A DNA stretch of 64,000 nt from Cynocephalus volans (GCF_027409185.1 NC_084461.1:190608501-190672500), one strand, 5' to 3'. Positions 24,301-35,206 are shown, counted from the first letter of the stretch. Numbers and translations: made by a program. The notes: generated by a model not told the origin, from the sequence alone.

Positions 24301-27300
24301 TTTCTAGTTCATATTAAATCACAAACATAGTTTCATTTTTTTTTTTTTTTTGCAGCTGGTCATTAGAGAGCTTTTTTCTCACTGCATTTTGTAACTGATT
24401 TCAGTCCAATTGAGGAAAAGTTCTAAACAAATAAATGGGGTGGTGCAGCCTCCAGGACTGGCCTTGTCTTCCCTCCTTCGGTGGTAACAGTGCCAATGTT
24501 ATCAGTGATACAGGGATACTGTACCGTATCGGTTTCTTAGGGTTGCCATAAGAAGTTGCCACAAATTGGGTGGCTTCAAACAACAGAAATTTATTCTTTC
24601 ACAGTCCTGGAAGGTACAAGTTCAAAATGAAGGTGTTGGCAGGGCCATATGCCCTATGAAGGCTCTAGGGGAGGACACTTCCTAGTCCCTTCCAGCTTCT
24701 GGTGGCTGCTGGCGCTCCTTGGACCTCCTTGGCGCTCCTTGGCTGTGGCTGCCTCGCTCCAGTCTCTGCCTCTGTCTTCACATGGTCTTCTCTGTGTGTC
24801 TGTCTGCATATAAGGACACCAGTCATTGGATTTAGGGCCCACTTCAACCCAGTGTGACCTCATCTTAATTATATCTGCGAAGACCCTGTTTCCAAATACG
24901 GTCACATTCTGAGGTTCTGGGTAGGCATGAAGTTTGGGCGGGGGCCCAGAAATCCACCCACTGCTCGTACCATCACCGCCCGTATTTTATTAAACATTGA
25001 TTGGATGCTGGGACTTAGGATATAAAGGTGTGTTACAGCAATTTGTTGGAAATCAAGACAGCCTTTTAAGCACAAGTTTCTAAGTGGCCAGTTAGAAAAA
25101 CAAAATTGAGTCCTGGCCTCCCGAGCGTTTCACCTGGAGGCAGGACCTCCTTGTCTTTCTGGTGCCATGTCCACACTTTCTGGGCCCACACCCACCTCCA
25201 ATGTTGCTGCGATGCTTGGCCTGGAAATTCTTTACGCTGTCTAGCCCTGAGCTTTTGTAGACCCTGTCACTGCCACCTGCAATGCCAGCCCTGCTCGCCC
25301 CGAAGACACCCTCTGAGGCCCTGCTTGGCAGTCGTGTCCCATCTGTGAGGACCCTCAGGGCCTCCCGTGTGTGTCTCTCACTCTTCGGCTGTGAAAGACG
25401 TTCTGGGTGGCTGGTGTGGGCCCTGGCTGGGGTGGAGGAGCTTGAGAGCAGGGACTGGCTTATTTAGCTCCAAGTCCCAGGCACCTATCCTGGAGCCTGG
25501 CATGGCAGACACACCAAGTGAAGTTGATGGATTTGCCGTTTGTGTAAATGACTCCACGGTCCATCCAGGTGCTCTGGCCGGACACCCCTCATTGAGTTCT
25601 GTCCATTCTCCCTCAAGAACCCAGCTTCCTTCCAGCCTGGTCCCCACCCCCTGGTGCACCCTCGTGCCCCTGGACGGATGGGACAGCCCTTCCCCAGCCC
25701 CTGTGCCAGCCTTGTTGCCCTTTTTGGGGATAACATCTTTACTGAGTTGTATTTTATATACCACACAGTTTGCCCACTTGAAGTGTACAATTCAATGGTT
25801 TTTAGTTTATTCACAGAGTTGTGCAACTATCACTACAATTAATTTTAGAACATTTTCATCATCCCCCAAAGAAACCCTCTACCCCTTAGCCATCACTCCC
25901 CACCACCCTACCCACCTAAGTCCCTCATCCCTCTCAGCCCTTGGCAGTTACTAATCTGCTTTCTGTCTCTTGGATTCGCCTGTTCTGGACATTTTCACGT
26001 GAAAGGAGTCATACAATATGTGTGCTTTTGTGCCTGGCTTCTTTTACTTCACATGTTGTTTTCAAGGTTCATTTATGTTGTAGCCTGTGTCAATGTTCAT
26101 TCTTTCTCATGGCCAAATACCATCCCATCATATGGATAAACCACATTTTGTTTACCCACTCAGCAGTTGATGAACATATGGGCTGTTTCTCCTTTTTTTG
26201 CTGTTGTGAATAGTGTTGCTATGCACACTTGTGTACAAGTTTTTGCATGGAGGTAGGTAGTCATTTCTCTTGGGGTATATCCTTTGTTCTCCCCCCGGCA
26301 TCCAGCCTGTCCTCTCTCCGTTGCTCATGTACAAGACTCTTTATTCTCTGCTTAAACCCATCGTGCCTCCCCCAAACTCTCAGGCCAAATCCAGACCCCT
26401 CCACAATCCAGCCCAGCCACTGGCCTGTCTTCCAGTTCCTTTAATGGACGATGCTCTTTCCTCCCTCTGAGTTTTGCATCGGCTGTTTCCTCTGCCTGGA
26501 GCACTCTTTTCCCCTGTCCTGCTCTTCTTTTGGCTGATTTCTCCTCGTCTCTCACATCCCAACTTATAAGTCACCAGAGAGAGATCCTCCCCACAGCCCT
26601 CTTGTTGGGGAGATCCCCCTCTGAATGTCCTTCATATCAACTTACTACACTGGGCATTTATTTACTTGTTCCTGTGTTTGTTTACTTATTGCCATCTCCC
26701 CTACCAGTCCGTCCTCTTAATAATCGCAGCAGGAATGATAACCACAACTAACACTTCTCTAGAACTTACTAAGTGTCAGCCTGTGTTCTAAGCACCTTAA
26801 ATGTTTTAACTCACTTAATCCCCATGACAACCTCATGAGCTCCATTTTTCAGATAAAGAACTGAGGCTCGGAGAGGTGAAGTGACTTTCCCAAGGTTACA
26901 TAGCTAGTGCAGAACCGGGGTTCACAACCAGGCAGGCTGGCTCCAGAGTCTGTGCTCTGGGCCACTTAGGGGTCATAGGCTCTCCCAAAGGCTCTCTGGG
27001 GCCTGACTCACACTGCCCAGCTCACAGCAGGTACCAGCAAGTAGGTGATCCCAAGCACAGAGTTAAAGATCATGAACTCTGGAGCCAGACTGCCTGAATT
27101 TGAATCCACATTCTGCTACTGACTAGCTGTGTGTCCTTGAGCTAGTTTCTTAATCTCTCTGAGCTTCAGTTCCTTACCCAGTACAATGAAGCTAATAATA
27201 ACTCAAAGCGTGAGGAATAAAACAGGAAATTCGTACATCTGGCACGTTGTGCACATTTAATACATATTAGCTATAGTATAGACACCATAAATAGTTATTA

Positions 27301-28952
27301 ATGAAGAAAATGAGATAAATCTCTTTCTGTGCTTGGGTTTCTAGGGTCTGTGCAAGAAATAGCACAATCAGGGTTGCAGAGTCAGAGAGACTCATGCACA
27401 TTTATCAGTCATTCATCGGACACAATTTTTGATCACCTTCTCATTGCCTCACAACGCTCAGCTCCAGCCCATTGCAGGATGGGAGGGGGCAGCCTGGGGC
27501 TGGGGACACTGGGTCCGTGTGGGGAATAGACTGGATCCTCCAGCTCTTCCCTGCACCCTGCTTTCTCTGACCCACCCTGCCCCATCCTGCAGCGTGGCCA
27601 AGAGCCTGGGTGCCAAGACGGTGGCCGCGCGGGCCCTGGCGTGCATGCAGGAGTGTGAGATCCTCTCCGAGGTGGTGGAGGACAGTGAGGCTGTGAGTGC
27701 CATGCAGCGGTTCTTAGGTGAGTGAACCTTGTCCCCCTACCTGGGCTCGGAGACCTACGAAGTCCCTGGATCTTCTAGCAAGAGCATGTTCTCTCACGTC
27801 TGTATCCTTAGCCCCTAGCACTGGGCTGGGTGTGCAGTAATTATGCAGTAAATGCATGTGGAGCCCTGGAGGGGGGTGGGGTAAGGAAGGAGCGTACCAC
27901 ACTGTCCCTCACCTCCAGATACTTGTAGGTTCTCCAGACACTTGCCCTTCTCATTGGCTGCCCCTCCCTGGCTCTGCTCCCTGTTGGTTTCATGTGACTG
28001 AGGGCTACTCAGTCATGGCACCTCTTCCAGGAAGCTTCCCCCAATCTCCCACCCCCACCCCGCTTGGGTCGAGAACCTCTTATGTACCAGCCCCTCTGTT
28101 CATAACCACCTGGTTCTTGTCCATCGACATCTCTAGACTGTGGGCTCCGTGAGGCCGGGGGCTTTCACTGTCATGTTCCCAGGGCCTACGTAGCACAGGG
28201 CCTGGCAGGGAGTGAGCGCTCAATAAATATTTGTTGAATGAACAGATGAATGTATGAGTGAGTGGAAAGGTGAATAATAGATAGACGTATAGTGAATGGA
28301 TGGAGGGATAGATTGACAGTAAAGGATTGATGAATGATATAGACATGGGTGGATGGGTGGATGGATGGATGGGTGGATGGACACATTGATTAACAGACAT
28401 ATTGATGGATGGGCAGACAATCAAATGATGGAGGGATGGCTTATGGATGAATGGATGGGTGGATGGGTGGATGGATGGATACGTGGATTGATGGATGCAC
28501 TGATGGATAGACAGACAGACAGTTTAATGATGGATAGAGGAATGGATGGATGGATAGATAGAAGGTGGATGGGTGGAGGGCTAGATGGTCAGGTTGATGG
28601 ATGGAGGGAGGGGAAGACAAATGATGGATTGCCAGAGGAACAGACGCATGGCTGGCTGGCTGGGTAGATGGCTACATGGATCTGCAACAGCCAGAGCCCA
28701 CTGAGCACTGACCAGTTCTTCCTCGCTCTCTCTCCCCCACCTCCCCCAATATGGACAGATGATGAGCGTATGTTAGTGGAGCCTGCCTGCGGGGCAGCCT
28801 TGGCCGCCATCTACTCAGGCCTCCTGGGGAGGCTCCAGACTGAGGGCCGCCTGCGCCCTCCCCTGACGTCAGTCGTGGTCATCGTGTGTGGAGGCAACAA
28901 CATTGACAGCCAACAGCTGCAGGCTCTGAAAATCCAGTTGGGCCAGAACTGA
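18216..28952 (+). CDS. SDSL: SDSL, serine dehydratase-like (PLP enzyme), 7 coding exons, intact
   Basis: Coding exons: 18216-18389, 18578-18617, 19346-19485, 22698-22786, 23556-23783, 27593-27717 and 28759-28952. Their lengths sum to 990 nt, that is 329 codons plus TGA, the length I know for human SDSL; all introns are GT..AG and keep phase. Fold-type II PLP enzyme converting L-serine/L-threonine to pyruvate/2-oxobutyrate plus ammonia in the cytosol. Visible motifs: the Schiff-base lysine K48 in GSFKIRG; the substrate/carboxylate loop SSGGNAG at residues 70-76; the phosphate-binding run GGGG at 174-177; C309 in VCGGNN near the cofactor ring. Residue 72 is Gly, which separates SDSL from the more active paralogue SDS (Ala at the matching site). 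I chose ATG 18216 because MEGSLAG.AK.E.FHVVTPLLESW aligns with the human N terminus; a GTG codon 12 nt upstream in frame is ignored. The paralogue SDS is not in this window. Confidence 0.96.
18578..18617 (+). CDS. SDSL: SDSL coding exon 2 (40 nt)
   Basis: A very short exon, from MAKRGCRHLVCSS to the first base of Gly72. The acceptor is the ttcccag ending at 18577 and the donor GT is at 18618. Phase 1 at its 3' end. Confidence 0.93.
18800..19260 (+). repeat. Ancient interspersed repeat in SDSL intron
   Basis: gcaagtgacagaaacctaac, caggcacagctggatccagg, agatggccactaggag and paired ctgaaccaatca/tctgattggctc blocks. Family uncertain (MER-type). Confidence 0.5.
19346..19485 (+). CDS. SDSL: SDSL coding exon 3 (Gly72-Lys118)
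   Basis: The acceptor ctctgcag ends at 19345 and the donor gtaagg is at 19486. It contains the GNAG substrate loop and AAYAARKLGIPATVVLPEGTS. Confidence 0.94.
20003..20110 (-). mobile_element. tRNA-Ile-type SINE monomer in SDSL intron
   Basis: T21 tail, ggcagctaggccattatggg, acccatggccttggtgttat, gagctaaccagccagcc. ggaaaacaggtttta at 19980-19994 recurs at 20111-20125 with one change (near TSD). Confidence 0.83.
20213..20370 (+). repeat. CCTT/CATC-rich simple repeats
   Basis: ccttccttccttcctccatc, tctctctcactctccccctt and catccatccatccatccatc. Confidence 0.8.
20385..21390 (+). repeat. Ancient mammalian repeat split by an LTR-like element
   Basis: Left part 20385-20570 (ccagggatacagagatagta) and right part about 21040-21390 (ggagccatcaaaggattttg; gggcggcttgtagggaagg). 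The family also seems present at 36.3-37.3 kb. Confidence 0.45.
20575..20990 (-). mobile_element. Old LTR/MER-type element, orientation uncertain
   Basis: ttatcagccattgctgctag, ccattggccaaagcaagtca/catggc, gtggcaaaggcatgga. Class uncertain. Confidence 0.4.
21400..22690 (+). repeat. Old repeat in SDSL intron 3, rest unique
   Basis: 21760-22330 contains ttagtttgggttcccccaga, caactcccatcctttacagg and gcactgcctggcaaagccct, words of an ancient interspersed element I cannot name. 21400-21755 and 22335-22690 look unique. Confidence 0.4.
22698..22786 (+). CDS. SDSL: SDSL coding exon 4 (Val119-Trp148)
   Basis: It begins VWDEANLKAQELAKR after tctttag and ends two bases into the Trp148 codon at gtaagc (22787). 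It encodes the NVPPFDHPLIW segment typical of serine/threonine dehydratases. Confidence 0.94.
22870..23215 (+). repeat. Two MIR-type fragments in SDSL intron
   Basis: ttcagaccccacttctgtca..tgtgcgactttgcac; then attataggtgaggaaactga and acacagctagtaagtggcag. Confidence 0.65.
23230..23550. other. SDSL intron 4 remainder, unique
   Basis: No repeat recognised. Confidence 0.3.
23556..23783 (+). CDS. SDSL: SDSL coding exon 5 (glycine-rich PLP phosphate loop)
   Basis: It begins with the last base of Trp148 after ctccccag and ends two bases into a Ser codon before gtagct (23784). It carries AVGGGGLLAG (GGGG 174-177) and AMETRGAHCFNAAI. Confidence 0.95.
23920..24370. repeat. L2 trace and truncated SINE tail in SDSL intron 5
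   Basis: 24196-24250 is an L2 end (cctggcacatagtaggtgct). 24338-24368 is T16 plus gcagctggtcatta, the 3' stub of a minus-strand SINE. Confidence 0.5.
24531..24965 (-). mobile_element. MaLR LTR (MLT1 type), near complete
   Basis: tttcttagggttgccataag, gtggcttcaaacaacagaaa/tttattc, ggacaccagtcattggattt/agggccca, ttccaaatacggtcacattc. Solo LTR without retroviral genes. Confidence 0.8.
24970..25715. other. SDSL intron 5, mostly unique with L2-like trace
   Basis: 25430-25520 resembles an L2 terminus. The rest is not recognised. Confidence 0.35.
25718..26285 (-). mobile_element. L1MC/ME-type 3' region
   Basis: acttgaagtgtacaattcaa, tgtgcaactatcactacaat, cattttcatcatcccccaaa, acctggcttcttttacttca-like and cagttgatgaacatatggg. 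Confidence 0.8.
26290..27300 (+). repeat. L2 then MIR fragments
   Basis: 26300-26720 L2-like (cctctgcctggagcactctt); 26740-26960 MIR/L3-like (gtgacaacctcatgagctcc-type); 27060-27300 MIR (tgactagctgtgtgtccttg). Confidence 0.65.
27593..27717 (+). CDS. SDSL: SDSL coding exon 6
   Basis: The acceptor cctgcag ends at 27592 and the donor gtgagtg is at 27718. It encodes SVAKSLGAKTVAARAL and VVEDSEAVSAMQRFL, matching the C-terminal half of SDSL. Confidence 0.94.
27920..28245 (+). repeat. L2 3' end in SDSL intron 6
   Basis: tagactgtgggctccgtgag and cagggcctggcagggagtga/gcgctcaataaatatttgtt. Confidence 0.75.
28250..28670 (+). repeat. TGGA/TAGA tetranucleotide-rich satellite
   Basis: About 420 bp of imperfect tgga, tggg and taga units seeded at the L2 tail. 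It ends about 90 bp before the last SDSL exon. Confidence 0.85.
28759..28952 (+). CDS. SDSL: SDSL last coding exon and stop
   Basis: The acceptor is atatggacag, ending at 28758. It encodes DDERMLVEPACGAALAAIYSG, then VVVIVCGGNN with C309, and stops at TGA 28950-28952. The acceptor lies under 100 bp downstream of a TGGA-repeat tract. No AATAAA is visible in the first 700 bp after the stop, so the 3' end cannot be placed. Confidence 0.95.
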
Positions 28953-29430
28953 GGGGTCCTGGCCTGGGAGGGCTGGCCGGGCCCTGGATACCCCTGAGAG
29001 GCCCATGAACACCCTTGTGGCTGGCTGAGCGGGACCTCTGTGCTGGTGGATGACAGTGGAAACTTCCCTGTGCTTCTGCACTGGCCACCTCCTGCAGGAA
29101 GCCCTCCTGAAATGCAGCCCCTGCAGCCCCAGCTAACAAACCCTTTCTGAGTTGACTTTGTCACTCCCACAGGTTCTGTCTTTTCATCTCCATGAGCTCA
29201 CAGGAAGCACAGAACAGTCCTGAAGGCAGTTCTTGACAAAGTGACTCCAAGTCACACAGCATGGGCAACAAAGCCAAGGCTTGCGACTCAGGTGTCTAAA
29301 GGAATCCAGCTATGCTGAGCTCCTAAAAGGGCTTCCCTTACCTGGAGGAGCAGCTCAGGTAGACAGGTCAGGAAGGATAGGGCCTGTCACTTCTCAGGCC
29401 TGGGTGGGCGAGGACAATATTCCCAGTCTC
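28953..29430 (+). other. SDSL: SDSL 3' UTR and flank
   Basis: Unique sequence after the stop. No canonical AATAAA seen, so the transcript end is unknown. Confidence 0.45.
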
Positions 29431-29434
29431 CATC

Positions 29435-29640
29435 AAGTGCTTGTTATGTACCAGAAACTCTTCTAAGAACTTTCTACTCATTGTCTTCTTTAATGTTCAT
29501 TTAGACACTGTGAAGTGGAAACCATCGTCACCGTCCCTGCTTTATAGATGAGGAAACTGAGGCACACAAAGTTTACAGAACTTGTCTGAGGTCACACAGG
29601 TGGGATGTGGCCCAACTAGGTTCAAATTCTGTGATTTTCT
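29435..29640 (+). repeat. MIR/L3-type fragment
   Basis: cttgttatgtaccagaaact, atagatgaggaaactgaggc, tgaggtcacacaggtgg. Confidence 0.65.
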
Positions 29641-29647
29641 TTCACTT

Positions 29648-29880
29648 TTTTTTTTATTGTGGTAAAATATATACCACGTAAGATTTGCCATTTTAACTAT
29701 TTTTAAACATAAAACTCCGTGGAATTAATTACACTCACAATGCTGTGTGACCATCACCTCTATTTCCAAAACTTTTTCATCATCCTGAACATAAACTCTG
29801 TACCTAGTAAGCAATAATTTCCCATTATTTCTTCCTCCCCAGTTTCTGGTAATCTCTAACCTATTTCTGTCTCTGAAATT
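29648..29880 (-). mobile_element. L1ME-type 3' end
   Basis: ttattgtggtaaaatatata, gccattttaactatttttaa, cacaatgctgtgtgaccatc. Confidence 0.8.
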
Positions 29881-30297
29881 TTTTTTAAAATTTATTTTTT
29901 CTTAATTGACCCATGATAATTGTATATATTTATGGAGCACAATGTGATATTTGGTTATATTTATATAGTGTGCAGTGACCCTATCAGGGTGATTAGCATA
30001 TCCATCACCTCAAACATTTGTCACATCTTTGTGTTGGGAATGTTCAACATCCTCTCAACTAGCTGCTTGAAGTTACACAGTGATTTGCTGTTGACTGTAG
30101 TCTCCCTCCCGTGCTGTAGGACACAAGACCTGTTCTTCCTATCTAGCTACAATTTAGTATCCACTGACCACCTTCTTCCTCTCCCCTCCTCCCCGCTCCC
30201 CTTACCAGTCTCTAATAACCACTATTCTGCTCTCTACTTCTAAGAGATAAAACTTTTTATCTTCCACGTATGAGTAAGAACATGCAGTGTTTCTAAT
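29881..30297 (-). mobile_element. L1MA-type 3' end inserted next to or into the L1ME copy
   Basis: cttaattgacccatgataat, ccctatcagggtgattagca, tgttcttcctatctagctac, cttccacgtatgagtaagaa. Confidence 0.8.
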
Positions 30298-30299
30298 TT

Positions 30300-31140
30300 T
30301 TAATATCATGCTATATTGCTTGATCTCAACTCTCAGTGTGGGGTAGGTGGTGGTGGAATACTGGGGAAGGGGGTAGGGCTCCCCCAGGTTAGTCTGGACA
30401 CTCCTGTGGGTCACAGGGAGAGGCAGGTACTGGGCCTGGAATTGGGCACCTCCAGCCCCTGGGAAGTCAGTTTCTCAGGAAACGGATGGAAAAATTAGGC
30501 TCCTGTAGAGCCACAAGAGGGCGGCAAAGAGTCTCCTGTGGGGAAGGCTGGCTCAGGGCAGGAGAGACGCTTCCCTGGGGTACTCTTTGATTCTGTCCCT
30601 TGTGGGGCCCTCACCCCAGCTGGGGGTACTGAGGTCGCAGAGATGACTGTGGCCCACAGGGTCTTGGCATGGAGGAGACTTTTCCAGCCTCTCACTGCCC
30701 AGGCAAGAAACAAAGGTCGGAGAGTGTGGGGTCCACCCACCGTAGCCCATGGCAGAGCCCAGCTCGTGGCCCCCACCCAGGCCCCCTCTCCGGCCTCATG
30801 CCAGCTGTGTGACCTGTGGCAAGTGCCCTCCCCTCTCTAGGCCTCAGGCTGCACCTCAGTGCTGTAGGAGGCCCCCTTGCCGCTTCTCACCTCCTTTCCT
30901 TTGCACAGGCTGTCCCCTCCACCAGGCACCTCCTTCTTTTCTCAAGAGCAGGACTTGAGAGCTGCTGTGCTCTCCCTCTGTGTCCCTGTGGCCTCGGTTG
31001 GTCTCATTCTCTCTTCAACCCCAGACATAGCCTTCGGCTGCCAGGGACTACCCCTCCGGAAGCCACCAGGACCCAGGCCTATCTCCCTGGAGTCACTTGT
31101 TCTGAGTTCCCCAGAGCTGGACTCAGCCAGACCCGAACCT
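30300..31140. other. Intergenic, mostly unique
   Basis: Faint L2-like words near 30890-30960. No gene signal I would defend. Confidence 0.35.
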
Positions 31141-31144
31141 GAAC

Positions 31145-31900
31145 TCTGCTCCTACTTACTGGGCTGGTGACCTTTAGCAAAAAGAGCAGTGCCTCAGTGT
31201 TCTCATCTGTAAAACGGGTTGTTTGAGGATTGTTTCTGTGGACCCGACATATGTAGTCTTTCAATAAATGTTCTTTTTTACTTTCTGTTTATTGAAACAT
31301 AATTTATTGTACATATCTGTGTGGGGAACAGCATTGAAAAGGTTCCTTCTTACTATCTCCTGAGCTTTCCTTCCCCAACAACGAGGGGTGGGAAGAAACT
31401 AGGATTTATTCATGTATTGAGCAGCTACAGTGTGCTGTGGGCTTTATCAGTCATTTCATTTAATCCCACAATAATCCACATGGTAGATATGATTAGCTTC
31501 CTCCTTTTGCACGTGGGGAAGCCGAGGCATGAAGCAGTCGAGCCACTTAGCCCAAGTCACACAGCTGTACGGGAACTCCGATATGTAAAACTCCGAGGCT
31601 CATGCACTTAATCACTACTGCTATCACACCTCTTTCCTTTGCTCAAGCCGTGTGCCCTGCCTGCCATGCCCTCTACGCGTCTGAGTCATATGCATTCTTC
31701 AAAGCCAGTGTGTGTGCCGCCTCCTCCCTGAAACCTCCCAGGATTGCTTTGGCCAGCGGTGATCTTCTCCGACCCCATGCTCATCCGGGTGACTGGAGAA
31801 ACTCCCTCGGTTCCAGGTGCTCTGTCTCCCAGTCGAGTCCTCACCACAGTCTTGAGCTGTTGCTGCCCTCCTGGGAGACTCGTCAGGTGCTGTTTGCTTC
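31145..31900 (+). repeat. MIR and L2 fragments
   Basis: 31150-31275 MIR-like with a tcaataaatg end; 31395-31620 MIR (aagtcacacagctgtac); 31625-31760 L2-like (tgccctgcctgccatgccct). Confidence 0.55.
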
Positions 31901-32635
31901 TCTCCCCATCTCAATGAGCTGGATAGAAGCCGAGGGGGCTGTTGACCCTGTGCAGGTAACAGGTGTCAGTTGGCTCGGTTTAGCCTTTCCTGGTTGACAC
32001 CGAGGAACGTGAGAGCAGGCAGGAGGCGCAGGGGGAGAAGTGGGGGATGTAGGAGCGGTGGAAGCCAAAGCCATGGCTGTCGTGACTTGATGTAGCACGG
32101 ACAGGCTCTGCAGACAGAGATGCTTACAAATCTGCCTCTGCCTTGGTGGCCCTCTGAGTTGGGAAAATGGAGAGCCACCAGGGAGGGTCCTGGGAACAGG
32201 GTCTTCTCTGTGTTTGTCCAGGGCTGTGTAGAGAATGCTGCCAACTAGGCTGCCACCTGTGTGCACCTGTCTGCAATACGCCCAGCCTCCAACCCCAGCT
32301 GCGGTCCCTTTCCTGGGGCTGGGGCCCCTTTGGTTCCCTGAGGCTCCCTCTGTCCTCTCACCAGGCTGACCCTAACACCTCCACATCTAGGGTCCTGACC
32401 TCCATCTGCTCCTTCCAGCCTTAAAGCCAAGTGACAGAGAGGCTTGGAATCCAGTCTTTCACTGGCAAAGGGGTTGTTCTCACCCCAGAGCTGGGGCATG
32501 GGGAGCGGGATCGCCGCTGCTGCTACCCGCTCCCAGCCTGGGCAAGAGCCCAGTCCAGGGCAGAGCAAATGTTCTGCATCTGCAGAGAATGGTCTGACTC
32601 TCACATGGGGGATCTAACGGTTCAGGCTGACTTTG
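31900..32635. other. Intergenic, nothing recognised
   Basis: Unique sequence of moderate G+C. Confidence 0.35.
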
Positions 32636-32842
32636 TGTCTTAGTCTGCTTAGGCTGCTATAACAAAATGCCAACAACTGTGTGGCTCATAAACAACAGAA
32701 AATTATTCTTTACAGTTCTGGAGGCTGGGAAGTCCAAGGTCAAGGTGCCAGCAGACTTAGTGTCTGGTGAGGACCCATTTGCTCACAGACAGCCATCTTA
32801 TCACTTTAGCCTCTCATGGTAGAAAGGAGTCTTTTGGGCCTT

Positions 32843-33221
32843 TTAAAAAAACCCAACTTTAAAAATTTTAATGGATGCATTGCAATTATACACACTTAGG
32901 GTACACTCTGATGTTTTGATACATATATATGTTGTGTAATAATCAGGTCAGGGTAGTTAATGTATCAACCACTTCATGCATTTATCATTTCTTTGTGGCG
33001 AAAACATTCAAAAGCTATTATGTAATATATAAAACTCTTCCCTAGCTATTATGTAATATATAAAACTTCACTGTTAACCATAGCACCCTACTGTGCAATA
33101 GAACACCAGAACTTATCCCTTCTATCTAATTGTAATGTTGTACCCCATTCATCAGTCTCTCTCTGTTTTCCCTCCCCCCATCCCTCCCTTCCCCGGTCTC
33201 TGGCAACAACTGCCCTACTCT
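32843..33221 (-). mobile_element. L1MA-type 3' fragment nested in the LTR
   Basis: aattttaatggatgcattgc, acactctgatgttttgatac, gtcagggtagttaatgtatc. Flanks gtcttttgggcctttt/gtcttggacctgtttt suggest a decayed TSD. Confidence 0.75.
33013..33067 (+). repeat. 24-bp exact duplication inside the L1 copy
   Basis: The 24-bp word starting agctattatgtaatatataa occurs at 33013-33036 and 33044-33067. Confidence 0.9.
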
Positions 33222-33369
33222 GTCTTGGACCTGTTTTATGAGGGCACTAATTCCTTCCTAAGGGCTCCACACTCATGACCTAATCACTCCCAAAGGCTTT
33301 CCTCCTAATACCATCACACTGGAAGTTAGGATTTAAATATATGAACTTCTGGGGGAACATAAAGTCAGG

Positions 33370-34830
33370 CTTTATATCCCAAGTTGTTTGTGAATGGTCA
33401 TGTGTGCACCTGTGTACTTGTATATTTGTATGTGTATGTTTTTGTGTCCACATGAATGCACAAATGCTTGTGTGTTTATCAGGAAATATACAGAGGTCTC
33501 TGTGATTTTCCTGAGTGGGTACTACCTCACATTTTTGCATGTGGAACTTATGGTCTAATCACTAGCCAGACATCCAACTTACATGTCTGCAGTGTGTCTG
33601 TAGTGAAACAGGCTTGGAGCTAGACATTAAGGAGTGATGGGGATTGGAGCCAACTGGAGAGCTCGTGTGCTGTGGAAAGGACATAGCCACTACTTAGCTC
33701 CAGATAATTTCAGGCCCAACATAACACAGCTGCCAATTTCATATTGTTTGCTCAAATTCAAAGCTGTCTGGGCAACACTGTGTGCTCTGTTTGCTCACAT
33801 ATTCATATAAAGGCTCTGGCAGGTCCTGTAGGGAAGTCACTTCTCTGATTCCGGGTCGGGCACATGTGACCCTGACCTGAGCCAACCTGAGACTTGCGTT
33901 TTCCCGGGCCACAGTGATTGACTCAAGCTGTCTCATAAGAGTGGCTCTCAGGACTTTAGCTGGGAAAGGGGAGACACTCACAGATTGTTCATTTCTGCAA
34001 GCTGGTACATTCCCCTTTATTCGTAAGCTGAGCTTTCTTTCATTTGAGACTGAAAGGATCCTGACTGATGGTGTAGAAACTTAATATATGTCTCTTGAAT
34101 GAATTCTCTTGCTTTGAGCTGCCTGGGTTTGAGCCTTATCTGGGGTTGGCTCTCAGCAAAATCAGGGCAGTCCTCTCTTTGGGTGCACTTTTTATTCTTG
34201 TTCTCAGGAAGCTGGGAGTTTGCTGCCTGTCCTTAAGGGAAAAGCAAAAAAAACCTCAATGTGATATTGCCAACAAGCTAGGGGCAGTATTTAATGATGA
34301 TAAGAGGGTGTATTAAGTCATGTAGGATAGGAGTCTCTTTTGGAAGTGACTTGTGTAAGTAGTGGCTAGGGCTGGGGGAACCCAGGGACACCACCAACAT
34401 TTAAACTCAAACCCTTTAGGAATACAGCTTTTTAATTTCCCATCCACCTTAGAGGCTTAGAGTCAGCATTACTTTGACTTGGAGCTTCCTGGAGGCCTGG
34501 CAGGGATGTTTGCTGATGGTGAAAGGCATGGTAAGGTCCAAAGAGGGGCAGCTGCTCACTTCAGGGCACCCAGTGTGGGGGCCAAGGATCTTTCCACTGG
34601 CAGCGTGCTTTGTTCTCATAAGGGTGTAGAGCCCATTTATTGGGGACTTCAATGTCCAGCTCCTCCAGGGCTTTCTGGGTCAGACTGGGCACCTACTGTC
34701 CCATACAGGGGAGTTTGGGGGATCCATCCCAGACCTGCATACCTGGTTCCATTACTTTGTGTTCCTGGTTCATTTTGGAATAAATGAATGAGTGAATGAG
34801 AGAGTATATCAGGTTAAGTTCAGTTTTGCA
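33370..34830. other. Intergenic, mostly unique
   Basis: 33390-33480 is TG/TA-rich. The rest shows no recognisable element. Confidence 0.35.
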
Positions 34831-34834
34831 ATTC

Positions 34835-35135
34835 AGGAAACACTATATAAGTGGCTTAAACAAAACGGAAGTTTGTTTCTCTTTGACTTCAAAGCTTGAA
34901 GTTAGGAGGTCCAGAGCTGGTGTGTCCCAGTGGTGTCAGGGACCCAAGCTCCTTTGTTCTAGTTGTTCAGCCATGAATGGCTTTCATTTCCATGGTTACC
35001 TCAGGGTCCCAGATGGATGCTGGAGAGGTAGCCATTAAATCCTCATTCCAGGCAGCAGGAAGGAGGACTAGATGAAGAAAGGCACATTCCTTCTCTTTAA
35101 AGACACCTCCTGTAATTGAGACAGACAGACAGACA

Positions 35136-35206
<71 letters not shown>

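Larger units (their letters stand above)
32638..33365 (-). mobile_element. MaLR-type LTR split by an L1 insertion
   Basis: Left arm 32638-32842 (tctgcttaggctgctataac; gttctggaggctgggaagtc) and right arm about 33222-33365 (cctaatcactcccaaagg; aataccatcacactggaagt). Confidence 0.7.

Noticed and set aside
28250-28670. CRISPR-like or tandem array
   Set aside because: Four-base units without spacers in a mammalian intron. A simple satellite.
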